Below, in pieces: positions 16,417 through 24,225 of a DNA stretch of 35,745 bases. Origin of the DNA: Streptomyces silaceus. Lineage in GTDB: Bacteria > Actinomycetota > Actinomycetes > Streptomycetales > Streptomycetaceae. The stretch's first letter is position 1; each line of letters begins with the position of its first letter. The notes under the pieces were generated by a model that worked only from the letters and a program-made list of their open reading frames with translations, was not told the DNA's origin and did no database searches. The position numbers and the translations under genes are program-made. The stretch lies in the NCBI RefSeq assembly GCF_001419745.1, contig NZ_LIRJ01000059.1:1-35745 (forward strand), read 5' to 3'.

Positions 16417-17199
16417 ATGGGCGCCTGGACGTCCCGATCCGGCCACATCGACGTCTCCGTACGTGACGAGGTCGCTGTCATCACCCTCGACCGACCGGAC
16501 CGGCTCAACGCACTGACCGCGACCATGCGTCGTGAACTGGCCGCGGTACTGCGCCACTTCGGGGACGGTGCTCTCGCCCGGGGCATCGTCCTGACGGGCA
16601 CCGGCCGGGCCTTCTGCGCCGGGGAAGACCTGCGCGAGGCCGCCTCGACCGCCGCGAACGGCCTGGTCGCCGAGGCCGAGCTGTTCCATGACATCACCCG
16701 TGCGGCGTTGGGGACTCGCGTGCCGACCCTCGCCGCCCTCAACGGCATCGCCGTCGGCGGCGCCGGCGAGTTGACGCTGTGCTTCGACGCCCGCATCGGC
16801 ACCCCGGACGCCGGCTACTTCTTCCCGGAGAACGACATCGGTCTGACCGTCACCAACGCGGCGAGCGTCCTGCTGCCGCGACTGGTCGGCGTCGGCCCGG
16901 CGCTGGAGCTCGTCCTGGGGAGCGCCAGGCTCAACGCTCGACAGGCGCTGGACATGGGGCTCCTGGACGGGATCGTGGACCCGGCAGCCGACCTCGTCCC
17001 GGCCGCGATCAGGCGTATCCACCGATGGAACCGCCCCGGCGCGGCGACCGCCGAGCACCTCGCCCTTCTCCGCCCGCGGCGCGACGCCGTCGAGGCCGCC
17101 ATGGCCCGCGAGTCCGAAGCCGTGCGGCGGACCGAGGAGATCGGCAGCGCGCGAGCGGGCATCGATCGCTTCCTGTCCCGGCGGCGCGCCAGGCATTGA
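16417..17199 (+). CDS. encI: Enoyl-CoA hydratase, cinnamoyl-CoA hydratase (EncI-type)
   Basis: A 260-residue crotonase-fold protein of normal length. The first oxyanion segment is GRAFCAGEDLREA and the second GIAVGGAGELTLCFDARIG; FFPENDIGLTVTNAASVLLPRLVG contains the region of the second catalytic Glu. It would hydrate cinnamoyl-CoA to the beta-hydroxy thioester in the benzoyl-CoA branch. The ATG at 16417 follows GAGGAG at 6 nt. It is second in a short operon after encH and is followed by a strong hairpin terminator. No beta-hydroxyacyl-CoA dehydrogenase gene is seen nearby for the next oxidation. Confidence 0.86.
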   Translation: MGAWTSRSGHIDVSVRDEVAVITLDRPDRLNALTATMRRELAAVLRHFGDGALARGIVLTGTGRAFCAGEDLREAASTAANGLVAEAELFHDITRAALGTRVPTLAALNGIAVGGAGELTLCFDARIGTPDAGYFFPENDIGLTVTNAASVLLPRLVGVGPALELVLGSARLNARQALDMGLLDGIVDPAADLVPAAIRRIHRWNRPGAATAEHLALLRPRRDAVEAAMARESEAVRRTEEIGSARAGIDRFLSRRRARH

Positions 17200-17221
17200 G
17201 CGCACCGACCTGCCCTACGAA

Positions 17222-17262
17222 GCAGGGTCGTTGGCCACCAGGAGAGCGGCCAACGACCCTGC
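17222..17262. terminator. 15-bp perfect hairpin between convergent encI and encJ
   Basis: Bases 17222-17236 (starting GCAGGGTCG) are the exact reverse complement of 17248-17262, with an 11-nt loop. It lies between the encI stop (17199) and the encJ stop (17282), so it probably terminates transcription from both sides. Confidence 0.82.
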
Positions 17263-17281
17263 CTGTCGTTCTCGGTCTCCG

Positions 17282-18484
17282 TCAGTCGGTCACCTCGACG
17301 ACCAGGGCGGCGGCGGTGTCACCGGCCGCGCACCCCGCGAACAGACCGACACCCCCGCCGCGCATCCGCAGTTCCTCGACCAGCTCCGCCAGGGAGCGCA
17401 TGCCGGTCGGCCCCTGCGGGTGGCCGAAGACGAGACTGCAGCCGTACGCGTTCATCGACTCCAGGCGCACCCCCGTCTCCCGCGCGAAGTACAGGTCGTT
17501 GACCGCGAAGGGGTTGTGCGTGGTGACGGCGGCGACGGACCCGATGTCCAGGTCCGCCGCCTTGAGCGCGGCCCGCGCCGCCGGCACCAGGGCCTGTGGC
17601 ATGTGCACGGGAGCCACGCGGGCGAATCCGACGGCCAGGAGACGTACGCGGCCCCGTCCGCCCGACAGCTCACCGGCCCGCGCGGCCGTCGTCACCAGAG
17701 CGCCCGCCGCCCCGTCCGCCGGATGGGTCTGCGAGGCCGCGGTGTGGGCCCCGCCCGGCCGGACCGTGGGGAGGCGCCCCGCGCGTACGGGCTCCACCGC
17801 GCGCACCCCTTCGTCGGCCGTCAGGAGGACCGGCCCGCCGTCGCCTTGCGGAAGGACGACGTCGATCATGTACCGGCGCTGGAAGGCACGGTCGTCGGCC
17901 AGCGACCGCTCGTACTGCTGGGAGCGCAGCACGGCGAGCGCGTCGGTGTCGCCACGCGTGAAGCCGCCCTCCGCCGCCACGTTCTCCGCCGTGGCCAGCA
18001 TGTCCTCACCGGTGCAGGGATCGCGCGCGAAGCTGTCCCGTACCCAGTCCTCGTGGACCGGGGCACGGTCGGGCGCCGACGGGTTCGGCCAGTCCAGTTT
18101 CGGCCCGTTGCTCGTGCGGTCCGTCACCACCACCAGCTGCGGGCCCGCGCCGCTCTCCACCAAGCCCGCGGCCTGGTGCAGCGCAGCCACCGACGTCGCG
18201 CAGGCCTGGCTGATCATGGGGCCGGTGACCGCGGGCATGCCGAGCCGAGTGGCGAGCGTCGGTCCGCCGTAGAAGATGGCGGGCTGCGGCACCGTCCACC
18301 CGAGCACCAGGCCGTCCACCTCACCGCGGTCGACGTGCCGTTCGTCCAGTGCCCGGTCCGTGACGGCCACGGCGACGTCGAGGCTCGAGCACCCCGCGAG
18401 TGTGCCGCCCCACCGCGCGAACGGCGACGACCAGATCCCGCCCAGCGGGAGCGCCGCGTCCCGGTAGGTCACACCGAAAGCCAT
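17282..18484 (-). CDS. encJ: Thiolase, beta-oxoacyl-CoA thiolase (EncJ-type)
   Basis: A 400-residue thiolase-superfamily protein. The nucleophilic Cys is in SQACATS (residue 95). THNPFAVND matches the family N-x-F-A segment, NAYGCSLVFGHPQGPTGMR the His-containing G-H-P loop, and GLFAGCAAGDTAAALVVE the second Cys region. It would cleave beta-ketophenylpropionyl-CoA to benzoyl-CoA and acetyl-CoA. The ATG at 18484 is chosen because the open frame upstream overlaps encK without family similarity. It is 10 nt after encK on the same strand and probably cotranscribed with encD and encK. Confidence 0.86.
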   Translation of the reverse strand: MAFGVTYRDAALPLGGIWSSPFARWGGTLAGCSSLDVAVAVTDRALDERHVDRGEVDGLVLGWTVPQPAIFYGGPTLATRLGMPAVTGPMISQACATSVAALHQAAGLVESGAGPQLVVVTDRTSNGPKLDWPNPSAPDRAPVHEDWVRDSFARDPCTGEDMLATAENVAAEGGFTRGDTDALAVLRSQQYERSLADDRAFQRRYMIDVVLPQGDGGPVLLTADEGVRAVEPVRAGRLPTVRPGGAHTAASQTHPADGAAGALVTTAARAGELSGGRGRVRLLAVGFARVAPVHMPQALVPAARAALKAADLDIGSVAAVTTHNPFAVNDLYFARETGVRLESMNAYGCSLVFGHPQGPTGMRSLAELVEELRMRGGGVGLFAGCAAGDTAAALVVEVTD

Positions 18485-18494
18485 GCGTCCCGCC

Positions 18495-19229
18495 TCAGCT
18501 GTCGAGGGTCCGCGGCGCGCGGTCACCCGGGTCGATGGCCTGGCCCTTGGCAGCCTTCGCCGCGAACAGCGCGACACTGCCCCGGACCTCGATCCAGTGC
18601 CAGTCGAAGTAGCGCTCCAGCGCGTCGTGCAGCATCGGCACGCTGTCCGTTTCGTTGTGGAAGGAACCCTGGCGCTGGTACAGCCTGTTGAAGGCGTCCG
18701 AGACCGGCGTGTGGTGCACGCCCCGGCTCAGCACGGTGCTGCCGAACAGCACCCCGCCGGGCGCCAGGACCTGCCGGAGGTGCCTGAACACCAACTGCTT
18801 GCCCTCGGGAGGATTCGGTACGCAGTGCAGCACGTAGTTGAACGCGATGGAGTCGAACCCCGGGCCGCCGAGGTCCGGGAGCGGTTCGAGGACGTCGGCG
18901 CGCACGGTACGCGGGGCGAAGCGGCGCAGGCGGTGGGCCACGAACCGCAGCGGGTCGGGGTTGAGGTCGAGCAGGGTGATGTCGGGTGCCGCCGTCGGAA
19001 ACCGGCAGTGGTCGAGGTAGTAGCCCGATCCGGGGCCCACCTCCAGGTGGGACGAGCTGACCCAGGAGTTGTAGTGGCCCACGAGGCGGGCCTTGGGGCA
19101 GCGCCACAGCAGCCGGTTCGACGCCTTCACCACCACGGCGTCGTAGAGCTTGAGGCGCCTTTCCTCGTAGTAGGGCTGTCCGTCTGTCTCCTCCGGGGAG
19201 GAGGCCGATTCCGGTACCTGCACGGTCAT
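18495..19229 (-). CDS. encK: SAM-dependent methyltransferase, pyrone O-methyltransferase (EncK-type)
   Basis: A 244-residue class I methyltransferase. Motif I SSHLEVGPGSGYYLD, the acidic strand end DITLLDLNPDPLRFV, FDSIAFNYVLHCVPNP (motif IV region), and VLAPGGVLFGSTVLS are all present. In enterocin biosynthesis EncK methylates the pyrone hydroxyl of the rearranged polyketide; position and neighbours support the same role here. The ATG at 19229 has AAGGGG about 10 nt upstream. It lies 31 nt downstream of encD and 10 nt upstream of encJ, all on the minus strand, which suggests one transcript starting before encD. Confidence 0.85.
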   Translation of the reverse strand: MTVQVPESASSPEETDGQPYYEERRLKLYDAVVVKASNRLLWRCPKARLVGHYNSWVSSSHLEVGPGSGYYLDHCRFPTAAPDITLLDLNPDPLRFVAHRLRRFAPRTVRADVLEPLPDLGGPGFDSIAFNYVLHCVPNPPEGKQLVFRHLRQVLAPGGVLFGSTVLSRGVHHTPVSDAFNRLYQRQGSFHNETDSVPMLHDALERYFDWHWIEVRGSVALFAAKAAKGQAIDPGDRAPRTLDS

Positions 19230-19260
19230 GGATGCGTACCCCTTGAGACGGTCGTTGTGG

Positions 19261-20064
19261 TCAGTAACTGCCGAGCCCGCCGCAGACGTTGAGCGCCTGT
19301 GCCGTCACCGAGGCCGCCTGCGGCCCGACCAGGTACCGCACCATCGCGGCGACCTCCTCGGGAGTCGTGTACCGGCCGAGCGGGATCTTCGCCTCGAAGT
19401 CGGCGAGGACCTGCTCCTCGCTCACGTCGTTGAGCTGGGCGTAGCTCCTGCGGATGTCCTGCGCCATCGGCGTCTCGACATAGCCGGGGCACACCGCGTT
19501 CACCGTGGGCCCGGTGGCCGCGTACTCCTTGGCCAGTGCCTTGGTGAAGCCGATGACGCCGGCCTTGGAGGCGGAGTAGGGGGCGCCGAACGGCACGCCC
19601 TGTTTGCCGCCCGTGGAGGCGATGTTGATGATGCGTCCGGTGGACCGCCGGATCGGCTCGCTGGCGCCCACGACCGCGCGGGTCACCCAGAAGACGCTGT
19701 TGAGGTTCGTCTCGATGACGTCGAGCCAGAGGTCGTCGGAGAGCTCGGCGGTCACTCCCCCGCCGCCGCGGCCCGCGTTGTTGACCAGGACGCGCGGCGC
19801 GCCGTGGTCGCGCACCAGTTCCTTGACCATGGTCTGCACGGCCTCGCGGTCACGGACGTCGCAGGTGTACCCGTCGACGTCGAAGGCGTCGTCCTCCGCG
19901 CGCAGCGAGGACAACGCGAGGTGGAGGCGGCCCGCGTCGCGGCCCACGATGATCACTTTGTAGCCGTCCGTCACCAGGGCGTGGGCGATCGCGAAGCCGA
20001 TCCCGCTCGTGCCGCCGGTGACCAAGGCGATGTCCTGGGGACTGCTCCCCGCTGTCGTAGGCAT
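19261..20064 (-). CDS. encD: Type II PKS ketoreductase (EncD, ActIII-like)
   Basis: A 267-residue short-chain dehydrogenase closely resembling ActIII. NADPH-binding TGGTSGIGFAIA, the NNAGRGGGGVTAELSDDLW segment, Ser in INIASTGGKQGVPFGAPYSASKAGV with the Tyr-x-x-x-Lys, and the C-terminal VTAQALNVCGGLGSY are diagnostic of aromatic PKS ketoreductases. These reduce the C-9 ketone of the nascent octaketide. The ATG at 20064 has GAAGGG a few nt upstream. It is the first gene of the minus-strand D-K-J unit, divergent from the minimal PKS genes; the 207-nt intergenic region must hold both promoters. Confidence 0.93.
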   Translation of the reverse strand: MPTTAGSSPQDIALVTGGTSGIGFAIAHALVTDGYKVIIVGRDAGRLHLALSSLRAEDDAFDVDGYTCDVRDREAVQTMVKELVRDHGAPRVLVNNAGRGGGGVTAELSDDLWLDVIETNLNSVFWVTRAVVGASEPIRRSTGRIINIASTGGKQGVPFGAPYSASKAGVIGFTKALAKEYAATGPTVNAVCPGYVETPMAQDIRRSYAQLNDVSEEQVLADFEAKIPLGRYTTPEEVAAMVRYLVGPQAASVTAQALNVCGGLGSY

Positions 20065-20105
20065 CAGGACCCTTCTTCCGGAGCTCTGTGCTGCGTGGCA
20101 GCCTG

Positions 20106-20137
20106 CTCGGCCCCGCGATGGTTCGCCCGGGGCCGAG
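20106..20137. repeat. 10-bp inverted repeat in the encD/encA divergent promoter region
   Basis: CTCGGCCCCG (20106-20115) and CGGGGCCGAG (20128-20137) form a perfect 10-bp dyad with a 12-nt loop. It lies about 42 nt from the encD start and 135 nt from the encA start. It could be an operator or a stable 5'-leader hairpin of the encD transcript; nothing decides between them. Confidence 0.55.
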
Positions 20138-20271
20138 ACCGAGGGTCGTGGCCGGCGATGCAGTGGCGGTCCAGCGGCGCTCGTGCCGCCCGCAAGCCCT
20201 CCTGGCTCGTTGCTCTCGCCCGGATTCCGCCTGGACCGCGGCTCTACCGCCGCCCGGCAGGGTCTCGAACC

Positions 20272-21543
20272 GTGAGCCGACAAGTAGTCATTACGGGCCT
20301 GAGTGTCCTCGCCCCTGGCTCGACGGACACCACGGGCTTCTGGGAGATGATCACGGCGGGCCGGAGTGCGATCCGCAGAATCACTGCGTTCGACCCCGCG
20401 GCCTTCCGTTCACAAGTGGCCGGTGAGATCGATTTCGACCCGCTGGCGTCCGGTTTCCGCCGCAGAGAGGTGCGGCGGCTGGACCGGGCGAGCCTGTTCT
20501 CGGTCGCGTGCGCCAGGCGCGCGGCCGCCGAGGCGGGCATCCGGGCCGGGGACGGCGTCGATCCGGGCCGATTGGGGGTGAGCGTCGGAACGGCGGTGGG
20601 CTCCGCCACCAGCATCGAGCGGGAGTACGTGGTGCTCTCCGACGAGGGCAAGGAGTGGCTCGTCGACGAGGCGTACGCGTCGCCGCACCTGTTCGACTAC
20701 TTCGTGCCGGGTTCGATGGCGCGGGAGACGGCCTGGGCCGTGGGGGCCGAGGGGCCCGTCTCGATCGTGTCGGCGGGCTGCACCTCCGGCATCGACGCCA
20801 TCGGGCACGCCTTCCACCTCATCCAGGAGGGCAGTACGGACGTCATGCTGGCAGGGGCCACGGACGCCCCGATCACGCCGATCGCCGTGTCGTGCTTCGA
20901 CGCCATCAAGGCGACGACGCGGCGCAACGACGACCCCGCGCACGCGCCCCGGCCCTTCGACCGCACCCGGGACGGGTTCGCGATCGCGGAGGGCGCGGCG
21001 ATGCTCGTCCTGGAGGAGCGCGAGCGGGCCGAGCGCAGGGGCGCGGACATCTACGGCGAGATCACGGGCTACGCCTCGCACTCGAACGCGTACCACATGA
21101 CCGGTCTGACACCGCACGGCACGGAGATGTCACGCGCGATCGACACGGTCCTCGCCGAGGCCCGCACGAACGCGACGGCGGTCGACTACGTCAACGCGCA
21201 CGGTTCGGGCACCAAGCAGAACGACCTGCACGAGACCGGCGCCATCAAGAAGAGCCTCGGCGCACACGCGTACGAGATCCCGGTCAGCTCGATCAAGTCG
21301 ATGATCGGGCACTCGCTGGGCGCGATCGGGGCGATCGAGGTGGCCACGTGCGCGCTGGCGATGCGGCACGGCGCCGTGCCGCCCACGGCGAACCTGCACG
21401 AGACCGACCCCGAGTGCGATCTGGACTACGTCCCCCTGGAGGCACGGGACATGGAGCTCGACACCGTGCTCACCGTGGGCAGCGGATTCGGCGGATTCCA
21501 GAGCGCGATGCTCCTGGAGAAACGGCCTGGGAGGCAGCGATGA
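20272..21543 (+). CDS. encA: Type II PKS ketosynthase alpha (EncA)
   Basis: A 423-residue KS-alpha. The active-site Cys is residue 170 in SAGCTSGIDAIGHA; the two catalytic His are residue 310 (VNAHGSGTKQND) and residue 347 (GHSLGAIGAIEVA). With EncB it forms the heterodimer that extends a benzoyl starter with malonyl units. It starts at the GTG at 20272 (SRQVVITGLSVLAPG), which fits the family N-terminus; the Shine-Dalgarno is weak. Its stop overlaps the encB start as ATGA, the classic coupling that keeps KS-alpha and KS-beta equimolar. The open frame upstream to 19228 is antisense to encD. Confidence 0.95.
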   Translation: MSRQVVITGLSVLAPGSTDTTGFWEMITAGRSAIRRITAFDPAAFRSQVAGEIDFDPLASGFRRREVRRLDRASLFSVACARRAAAEAGIRAGDGVDPGRLGVSVGTAVGSATSIEREYVVLSDEGKEWLVDEAYASPHLFDYFVPGSMARETAWAVGAEGPVSIVSAGCTSGIDAIGHAFHLIQEGSTDVMLAGATDAPITPIAVSCFDAIKATTRRNDDPAHAPRPFDRTRDGFAIAEGAAMLVLEERERAERRGADIYGEITGYASHSNAYHMTGLTPHGTEMSRAIDTVLAEARTNATAVDYVNAHGSGTKQNDLHETGAIKKSLGAHAYEIPVSSIKSMIGHSLGAIGAIEVATCALAMRHGAVPPTANLHETDPECDLDYVPLEARDMELDTVLTVGSGFGGFQSAMLLEKRPGRQR

Positions 21544-22763
21544 CCGTGGACACCGTCGTGACCGGCCTCGGAGTGGTCGCTCCCAACGGCCTCGGCGTCG
21601 ACGACTTCTGGAAGGCGACTCTCGACGGCGCCTGCGCCATCACCGCGTCGGAGGACTACGACGCCGGTGGCTACTCTGCCCGTCTCGCGGGCCGGATCAG
21701 CGGATTCACGGCACGCGAGCACCTGCCCGCGCGCCTGCTGCCGCAGACCGACCGCGTGACGCGCCTCGCCCTGGTCGCCGCGGACTGGGCGCTGTCCGAC
21801 GCCGAGGTGACGATGGCGGAGCTGGACGAGTTCGCCTGCGGCGTCGTCACGTCCAACGCGACGGGCGGGTTCGAGTTCTCGCACCGCGAGATGCAGAAGC
21901 TGTGGACGCTCGGGCCCGAGCACGTCAGCGTCTACCAGTGCTTCGCCTGGTTCTACGCCGTCAACACCGGGCAGATCTCCATCCGCCACACGATGCGCGG
22001 CCCCGGGGGCGTCGTCGTCGCCGAGCAGGCGGGCGGACTCGACGCCATCGGCCATGCGCGCCGCCTCATCCGGCGCGGCCGCGGTCAGCTCATGCTGACC
22101 GGTGGCGTCGAGTCGTCGTTCGACCCGTGGGGCTGGGTGTCGCACCTGGCGTCCGGCACGGTCAGCGAGGCCTCGAACAGCGCGGACGCGTACCTTCCGT
22201 TCGCCTCGCGCGCCAACGGCTACGTCCCCGGCGAGGGCGGCGCGATCCTCACCCTCGAGGACGCGGACGCCGCTCGCCGGCGGACGGACCGATCCCCGTA
22301 CGGCCGGATCACCGGCTACGCGGCCACCTTCGACCCGCCGCCGGGCTCCGGCCGGCCCCGCGGCCTGCGGCGGGTGGCGGAGTCCGCGCTCGCGGACGCC
22401 GGTCTGCGGCCCGACCAGATCGACCTGGTCGTCGCCGACGCGGCCGGTGTGCCCGGGCTCGACGCCGAGGAAGCGGCCGTGCTGCGCGCGGTGTTCGGCC
22501 CCCGGGGCGTGCCGGTCTGCGCGCCGAAGTCGATGGTGGGCCGTCTGATGGCCGGCGGCGGTCCGCTGGACGTGGTGTACGCCCTGCTCGCCCTGCGGGA
22601 CGACGTCGTTCCCGCGGCCGTGCATGTCGACCGTGCCGCGGACTCCTACGACATGGACCTGGTCGTGGGCGAGCCACGCGCGTGCGCGATCTCCTCGGTC
22701 CTCGTGCTCGCTCGCGGGCACGGCGGATTCAACTCGGCCCTGGTGGTCCAGGGCATGCCCTGA
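21540..22763 (+). CDS. encB: Chain length factor, ketosynthase beta (EncB)
   Basis: A 407-residue KS-beta. The position of the active-site Cys is taken by Gln163 in VVVAEQAGGLDAIGHA, the hallmark of chain length factors. The rest of the thiolase fold is intact, including the GVESSFDPWGWVSH and FASRANGYVPGEGGAILTLED stretches. Paired with EncA it sets polyketide length, an octaketide in enterocin. Start ATG at 21540 overlaps the encA stop by 4 nt. It is followed after 62 nt by the ACP gene. Confidence 0.95.
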   Translation: MTVDTVVTGLGVVAPNGLGVDDFWKATLDGACAITASEDYDAGGYSARLAGRISGFTAREHLPARLLPQTDRVTRLALVAADWALSDAEVTMAELDEFACGVVTSNATGGFEFSHREMQKLWTLGPEHVSVYQCFAWFYAVNTGQISIRHTMRGPGGVVVAEQAGGLDAIGHARRLIRRGRGQLMLTGGVESSFDPWGWVSHLASGTVSEASNSADAYLPFASRANGYVPGEGGAILTLEDADAARRRTDRSPYGRITGYAATFDPPPGSGRPRGLRRVAESALADAGLRPDQIDLVVADAAGVPGLDAEEAAVLRAVFGPRGVPVCAPKSMVGRLMAGGGPLDVVYALLALRDDVVPAAVHVDRAADSYDMDLVVGEPRACAISSVLVLARGHGGFNSALVVQGMP

Positions 22764-22825
22764 TCCCCCCCCTCCCCCAGGCGGTGTCGCGCCCGTGCGA
22801 TCCGCCCCGAACAGGAAGGCCTCAG

Positions 22826-23089
22826 ATGCTGACGCTCGAAGACCTGCGCCGGATCCTCGCGGAATGCGCCGGAGAGGATCCGCAGGAGCTCTCCGACGAG
22901 GACATCAGCGACCGTCCCTTCGAGGAACTCGGGTACGACTCCTTGGTGCTGCTGGAGACCTCGGCACAGCTCAAGCACCGGCACGGCATCGACATCCCGG
23001 AGGACGTGGTTCGTGAGCTGAAGACGGCGCGCGCCATCCTGGAGTACGCCAACGCCCCGGCAGGATCGTCCGCCGGCAGCGCGGACTGA
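22826..23089 (+). CDS. encC: Acyl carrier protein of the type II PKS (EncC)
   Basis: An 87-residue ACP. The phosphopantetheine Ser is residue 39 in LGYDSLVLLE, within the usual four-helix pattern (LTLEDLRRILAEC at the start, LKTARAILEYANA at the end). It carries the growing polyketide for EncA-EncB. The start ATG at 22826 follows AGGAAGG (22813-22819) at 6 nt, the strongest binding site of the core operon. The stop sits inside the first unit of an 18-bp tandem repeat that runs into the next gene. Confidence 0.95.
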   Translation: MLTLEDLRRILAECAGEDPQELSDEDISDRPFEELGYDSLVLLETSAQLKHRHGIDIPEDVVRELKTARAILEYANAPAGSSAGSAD

Positions 23090-23156
23090 TCCCGGCATGG
23101 ACACTGATCCCGGCAGGGCGACCGGTCCCGGCAGCGCAACCGATCTCGGCACGGGA
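23085..23156 (+). repeat. Four imperfect 18-bp tandem repeats across the encC/encL junction
   Basis: Units start at 23085, 23103, 23121 and 23139, each of the form AC-T/C-GRTCYCGGCA plus five variable bases. The array covers the encC stop codon, the encL start codon and the first ~20 codons of encL, giving a Thr-Asp/Gly-Pro/Leu-Gly repeat peptide at the N-terminus. Units 1 and 2 are identical over 13 bases, suggesting recent slippage duplication. Confidence 0.85.
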
Positions 23157-24173
23157 CCGGAATCCTCGGAACCGCAGCCCAGGATGGTCGCGTTCCTCTT
23201 CCCGGGGCAAGGCGCGCAGCACCCCCGGATGGGAGCGGACCTCTACGGCGTCTCCCAGCGCTTCACCACGACCATGGACCAGGCGTTCGACGCCTTCGGG
23301 CCGTCGGGCCGGACCATCCGGCAGGAGTGGCTCGCCGCGTCGCCGTCGTCCTCGTACGACGACATCTCCCGTTCCCAGCCACTCCTGTACGCGGTCAACT
23401 GCGCCTTGGGCGCCCTGCTCCTGGACTCGGGGGTCCGGCCGGACGCCCTGCTGGGCCACAGCGTCGGAGAGCTCGCGGCGGGCACGCTCGGCGGAGTCAT
23501 CGACTTCGAGAGCGGGCTGCGCTACCTGCGCGACTTCGTACGGATCCACCGCCACGCGCCGCCGGGCGGCATGCTGGCGGTGGCCGCCACGGAGGAGCAG
23601 GTGGCCCCTCACCTGCGGGACGACGTGGTCGTGGGCGCCGTCAACGGGCCGCGGCAGCTGCTCCTCGCGGGCACCGATCCCGCGCTGCGTCACGTGGAAC
23701 TCGACCTGGTGGACGCAGGGTTCACCTGCACCCGGGCCCGAGCGCGCCAGCCGTTCCACAGCCCGGTGATGCGGGCGGTGCTCGACACGCACGGGCCCAC
23801 GGCGGCCCGGCCGCGGCTGCGGCCCCCGCACACCGTGATCTTCTCGGCCTGCACCGGTGACGTCCTGACGGACGACGAAGCGACCGACTGGACGTACTGG
23901 TCGGGGCAGGCCGCCCGGCCCGTGCTGTTCGCTCCCGCACTGCGGCGACTGCTCGCCTCCGGCGACCACGTCCTCGTCGAGGCGGGACCCGGACAGAGTC
24001 TGACGACGCTGGCCAGGCGGACCTCCGCCGTGGCCTCGGGGCGCTCGCTCGCCGTCCCCACCCTGCCGCCCCGCCGCGGGGCGGACGGCGCCGATCTGCA
24101 CACGTTCACCACGGCCCTGGAACAGTTGAGGAGCCACGGGCACGCGCCCCGCGCGGCGGTTCCGCTCAGCTGA
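23097..24173 (+). CDS. encL: Acyltransferase-fold protein lacking the malonyl-binding Arg (EncL)
   Basis: A 358-residue AT. The FLFPGQGAQHPRMG start, the nucleophile Ser122 in GHSVGELAAG and His221 in QPFHSPVM are intact. Aligned by eye with E. coli FabD from the GHSxGE motif, the conserved Arg that binds the malonyl carboxylate (Arg117 there) falls on Phe147. It is therefore unlikely to be the malonyl loader and more likely handles a monocarboxylic acyl group, for example benzoyl priming or removal of wrong acetyl starters as in ZhuC-type enzymes. The start at 23097 is 7 nt after encC, probably coupled; the first 29 residues are repeat-derived and an internal ATG at 23184 is an alternative. 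Confidence 0.88.
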   Translation: MDTDPGRATGPGSATDLGTGPESSEPQPRMVAFLFPGQGAQHPRMGADLYGVSQRFTTTMDQAFDAFGPSGRTIRQEWLAASPSSSYDDISRSQPLLYAVNCALGALLLDSGVRPDALLGHSVGELAAGTLGGVIDFESGLRYLRDFVRIHRHAPPGGMLAVAATEEQVAPHLRDDVVVGAVNGPRQLLLAGTDPALRHVELDLVDAGFTCTRARARQPFHSPVMRAVLDTHGPTAARPRLRPPHTVIFSACTGDVLTDDEATDWTYWSGQAARPVLFAPALRRLLASGDHVLVEAGPGQSLTTLARRTSAVASGRSLAVPTLPPRRGADGADLHTFTTALEQLRSHGHAPRAAVPLS

Positions 24174-24225
24174 CACCGGCCACTCCCGCCGAGCGCGGCG
24201 ACGAGCCCAGGAGGAAACGTACGAC

